A stretch of 64,000 nucleotides of DNA, taken from Novipirellula caenicola. Its GTDB lineage: Bacteria > Planctomycetota > Planctomycetia > Pirellulales > Pirellulaceae. This document shows positions 61,376-64,000 of the stretch, one piece after another. The notes beneath the pieces were generated by a model. It did not search any database, was not told where the DNA came from, and saw nothing but the letters and a program-made list of their open reading frames with translations. The position numbers and the translations under genes were made by a program. Location of the stretch: NCBI RefSeq assembly GCF_039545035.1, contig NZ_BAABRO010000007.1, forward strand, positions 266,748 through 330,747. Reading direction: 5' to 3'. Within the stretch, counting starts at the first letter, position 1, and every line of letters begins with the position of its first letter.

Positions 61376-63517
61376 ATGAATAAATCGAAAAGGATAGGGA
61401 TGAAGCTTTCGCGTGGATTTTTCGCAGTCGTTTACGCGTGGTTGTCGCTTGTGGTGATGTGTGTTGCTGGTCCCGCGTCGGCGCAACCGCCCTCCCCTGC
61501 CCCGTCCAGTGCCCCGTCCAGTACCACGACGCCGACGACATCCACGCCAGCCTCGTTAGCAATTTCGACGATGTTTTCGCCGCTGGATGTGCCTCAGCGG
61601 AAGACGATGGGATTGCTGCAACGCAATTTTTTAGAGATGGCGGGCGGCGACGAAGGCGAGTTGGAGGTGGCATTGGTCATTGACGGCACCAATTCGATGT
61701 CCGCAGAACTCGCCGGAGTGCGAGGGTCGATCGACCGCATGCTCGAAGACTTGCGGCGTTTTCGCAAAGGCCAAGTGCGGGCTTCGATCGTCGTTTATCG
61801 TGATTATGGTTCTCCGTCGGGCGAAGTCAGTATCGTTTTACCAACGTTCACAGCGGACAAGGCGACCATTGATAAGGCGGTCGAGTCGCTGCAGCCCGAA
61901 TCGGGCGAGCCCTTTTTCCACGAGCTTCCCGATGTGGGGCTGCACACTGCGATCACTCAATTGCCGTGGTCGGACAGCCCTGATGTGGTCAAGTGGGTGA
62001 TGTTGTTCGCTGACGCGCCCCCCTATTCGGTAACCTTTCGCGATGCAAAGTTTCCGGGAGCCCACCGCCGCTTTACCAACGAACTGTTGGTCTCACTGGC
62101 TCGCAAGCGTGGAATCCAGATCAATTGTATTCTTTGCACCAGCAGCGACGACAACGTCCAACCGTATCAGCAAGTGGTGGATCAGACACGTGAATTCATG
62201 AGTGAACTTGCGTCGCAATCCAGTGGTGTGATGTTGGATTTGTCGTATCCGGCGATCCAAACCGCATTGATCGAAGCGGGCAAACGGCCTGAGATCCAGT
62301 ATGCCAAATTGGCTCCGATCAATGAATTTGATCTCGCGGCGGCACGCCGTGCCGATTCGCCGGTGGCCGCGACCGATGACGGTTCGGCTGCGGCTCCCAC
62401 GAACGTCAGCATCGCGGTGGTGCCTCACGAGCCCATCGAAGGAATTCGATTCGATCCCGATCGATCGTCAGTCCAAGTCGCCACCGCGATCCGGCACCGT
62501 TTTGCCCGTTTGCCCGGCGTCCGTGTGGTCAGCACGGTGGATATTCAGCGTCAATTGCGTCGATTGCGTGCCGAAGGGATGACCGAGACGCAAGCGATTC
62601 GCGGACTCGCTGGACGCCTTCGCGCAGACTATGTCGTGTGGGGATCGGTTGTGCCGCAGACTCAGCAGGTGCAAACGGCTGCTTATCGGCGTCGTGATGG
62701 CGAAGCGGTGATTCAAGTTGCCTTTGATGGCGACTATGGCCAGGTCGCCAATGTGATTTTGACGGCGGCCAGCAAGGATCCTTCTCGTGACCCCGTGCTG
62801 ACTCGATTAGCAAACCTTGCGATCGGCAGTGCGTCCAAAGCGATGTTGCAATCTCCGATCGCCGAAACGGCCGCCACGTCGTCCGAGTTGTTAGCGGCGC
62901 TCGAATCGCTCGAGCAATCGTTGGCGTTCGCAGGCGACAGTGACGAGTCGATCCAGTTATTGAAAACCGCCGAAGCATCGGCCCGGGCGGCGGTGGAAGC
63001 TGAGCCGCGAAATCCACTTGGGCATTGGCTGTTATCCAACGTCGCGTTCAATCAAGCGATGCGGGACTACCAGCGAGGCGCACTCGACGAAGCCAAGGCA
63101 CGGATGGCTCAGATGAAGTCGTCGTTGCGACGAGCGTACCGTGATCGAGCGGCGATCCAGGCAACCAGTTTGGTCGAAGAAATTGCGGGCGACCATGCAT
63201 TGCTGGTCGATCGTAACGTCGAGGATGCGATCTCGCACTACAAGCAGTTGATCGATTTGGCAATGCCGTCCGCATCGCAACTGCGAGGTCACTGGATGCT
63301 GGCCGGTATCTACGCGGGTGATTGGGGCGTCCCGGATGCGTTTGCGGATTTGGACCAGTCACGGCGTCACGTGATCGAGATCCTCGCGAACTGGCCCGAT
63401 TCACCCGAAGGGCAACAGTTAAAGCAGTGGTTGCGATGGGACGACGCCAGCGGCCGGACCGAGCATGACTATCTGCCGACGATCCACGTGCAGATGAGCA
63501 AGTGGGACGAGGTCTAG
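61376..63517 (+). CDS. Secreted VWA-domain protein with a helical-repeat C-terminus
   Basis: A 713-residue exported protein (signal peptide GFFAVVYAWLSLVVMCVAGPASA). A Pro/Ser/Thr-rich linker follows. The VWA domain spans about residues 80-290: EVALVIDGTNSMSAELAGV carries a near-canonical MIDAS (DxTxS). Residues about 340-460 contain IAVVPHEPIEGIRF and LAGRLRADYVVWGSVVP, resembling a TolB-N/CsgG-like module. The last 200 residues look like TPR-type helices (ALESLEQSLAFAGDSDES, PRNPLGHWLLSNVAFNQA). It is divergent from the WD40-metacaspase; joint function is inferred from layout. Confidence 0.85.
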   Translation: MNKSKRIGMKLSRGFFAVVYAWLSLVVMCVAGPASAQPPSPAPSSAPSSTTTPTTSTPASLAISTMFSPLDVPQRKTMGLLQRNFLEMAGGDEGELEVALVIDGTNSMSAELAGVRGSIDRMLEDLRRFRKGQVRASIVVYRDYGSPSGEVSIVLPTFTADKATIDKAVESLQPESGEPFFHELPDVGLHTAITQLPWSDSPDVVKWVMLFADAPPYSVTFRDAKFPGAHRRFTNELLVSLARKRGIQINCILCTSSDDNVQPYQQVVDQTREFMSELASQSSGVMLDLSYPAIQTALIEAGKRPEIQYAKLAPINEFDLAAARRADSPVAATDDGSAAAPTNVSIAVVPHEPIEGIRFDPDRSSVQVATAIRHRFARLPGVRVVSTVDIQRQLRRLRAEGMTETQAIRGLAGRLRADYVVWGSVVPQTQQVQTAAYRRRDGEAVIQVAFDGDYGQVANVILTAASKDPSRDPVLTRLANLAIGSASKAMLQSPIAETAATSSELLAALESLEQSLAFAGDSDESIQLLKTAEASARAAVEAEPRNPLGHWLLSNVAFNQAMRDYQRGALDEAKARMAQMKSSLRRAYRDRAAIQATSLVEEIAGDHALLVDRNVEDAISHYKQLIDLAMPSASQLRGHWMLAGIYAGDWGVPDAFADLDQSRRHVIEILANWPDSPEGQQLKQWLRWDDASGRTEHDYLPTIHVQMSKWDEV

Positions 63518-63891
63518 AAGCGAGAGGCAGGGATACCAACACAAGGGTCACCGGTCGCCACCTCCATCAGCCACCTCTCCCGAGCGCAGCACGGGAGAGG
63601 TCGGACGGGCCCTTCGTCGGCGCACCTCGCATCAATTCCGCGCCCGATCCGCCTCACCCCACCCTCCGTAGTGGATCTTGCTAAAGATCCCGCCCCAAAA
63701 CGACCGTCACCCCCTCGCCGCCGCCCCCATTCAATCACAACTCCGAATCTCGGCAGGTGTTCTCTCTCGTAGACCAAAAGGCCGATTGCTCGGACAATTT
63801 GAACAGGAGCAAGCAGAGGCAACAGAGTTAAAAGTCACGTATTCTCCACAAGCCACCTCTCCCGAGCGCAGCACATTGGTATCTACACATC
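63518..63891. other. Intergenic region with hairpin and repeats
   Basis: No gene is seen. A 9-bp stem CCTCTCCCG/CGGGAGAGG (63574-63600) may terminate the VWA transcript. The 24-base sequence starting AGCCACCTCTCCCGAGCGCA occurs at 63569 and again at 63851, the second without its right arm. The GTAGTGGATCTTGCTAAAGA palindrome is at 63668-63691, as at 23303. Confidence 0.6.
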
Positions 63892-64000
63892 TCAGATTGG
63901 TATTTTGAATGGGAGGGCATTGGCGGCGATGTTTTTGAGTTGGCCGATATCAACATCCACTTGACTCAGCAGATCGTTCATCGACAACACAGCCATGTAG
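63892..64000 (-). CDS. Possible C-terminal end of an unknown gene at the window edge
   Basis: The minus-strand frame is open from the window edge to TGA at 63892-63894 and encodes a peptide that includes MNDLLSQVDVDIGQLKN. It may be the tail of a longer gene or a small frame starting at ATG 63996. Not recognised. Confidence 0.25.
   Translation of the reverse strand, partial: YMAVLSMNDLLSQVDVDIGQLKNIAANALPFKIPI

Noticed and set aside
63514..63908. Two frames of 76 and 102 codons near the right edge
   Set aside because: They run through palindromic repeats and a hairpin, and encode no recognisable product.

Overview
The window is chromosomal DNA from a planctomycete, most likely a Pirellulaceae member close to Rhodopirellula. 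This is inferred from gene content: paired DUF1549/DUF1501 and DUF1592/DUF1552 genes with CxxCH motifs, secreted giants that begin with the Planc_extracel-type ExLExR motif, dockerin-like repeats, a YXWGXW-repeat protein, weak or absent Shine-Dalgarno sites, and many short palindromic dispersed repeats.

Layout. 0-4 kb: the end of a flippase-like membrane protein, an S46 dipeptidyl-peptidase and a small glycosyltransferase. 4.5-9.3 kb: a translation/secretion operon on the minus strand, in transcription order tRNA-Thr(TGT), tRNA-Tyr(GTA), tRNA-Gly(TCC), tRNA-Thr(GGT), tuf, tRNA-Trp(CCA), secE, nusG, rplK. This is the classic bacterial order, but the usual rplA-rplJ-rplL-rpoBC continuation is missing. 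9.7-14.2 kb: a methyltransferase and a DUF1549-DUF1501 pair. 14.4-18.8 kb: a minus-strand group of secreted proteins (lectin-fold/lyase-like protein, metallophosphatase, a truncated protein, an alpha/alpha-barrel-like protein). 19.5-23.1 kb: AlkB-like dioxygenase, acyl-CoA thioesterase, and a YXWGXW protein with long low-complexity repeats.

23.4-27.7 kb: a tightly coupled three-gene operon (SbnA-like synthase, FAD/NAD(P)-binding protein, fold-III PLP decarboxylase). It resembles part of diaminopropionate/siderophore pathways but has no siderophore synthetase beside it. 28.1-28.7 kb: a 131-132 bp tandem repeat array. 28.7-35.9 kb: a stress-type SDR, an FAD oxidoreductase fused to a Rieske domain, and a DUF1592-DUF1552 pair. 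36-46.4 kb: a heme- and metal-flavoured neighbourhood with a His-rich secreted protein, a double HbpS-like protein carrying dockerin repeats, and, divergently, a two-gene operon of an outer-membrane barrel and a ten-heme cytochrome fused to a beta-propeller. 46.4-47.0 kb: a four-unit array of a palindromic element.

47.1-64 kb: a GAF-adenylate cyclase, a 1469-residue beta-helix/FG-GAP/dockerin protein, two tandem paralogous barrel proteins, and a WD40-metacaspase divergent from a VWA-domain protein. The strongest candidates for undescribed biology are the barrel/ten-heme-propeller operon with its divergent heme-binding neighbour, the SbnA-FAD-decarboxylase operon, and the metacaspase/VWA pair. 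Several palindromic repeat families fill nearly every intergenic gap; one has long terminal inverted repeats and nested palindromes. All function calls rest on reading motifs in the translated sequence; no database search was possible.
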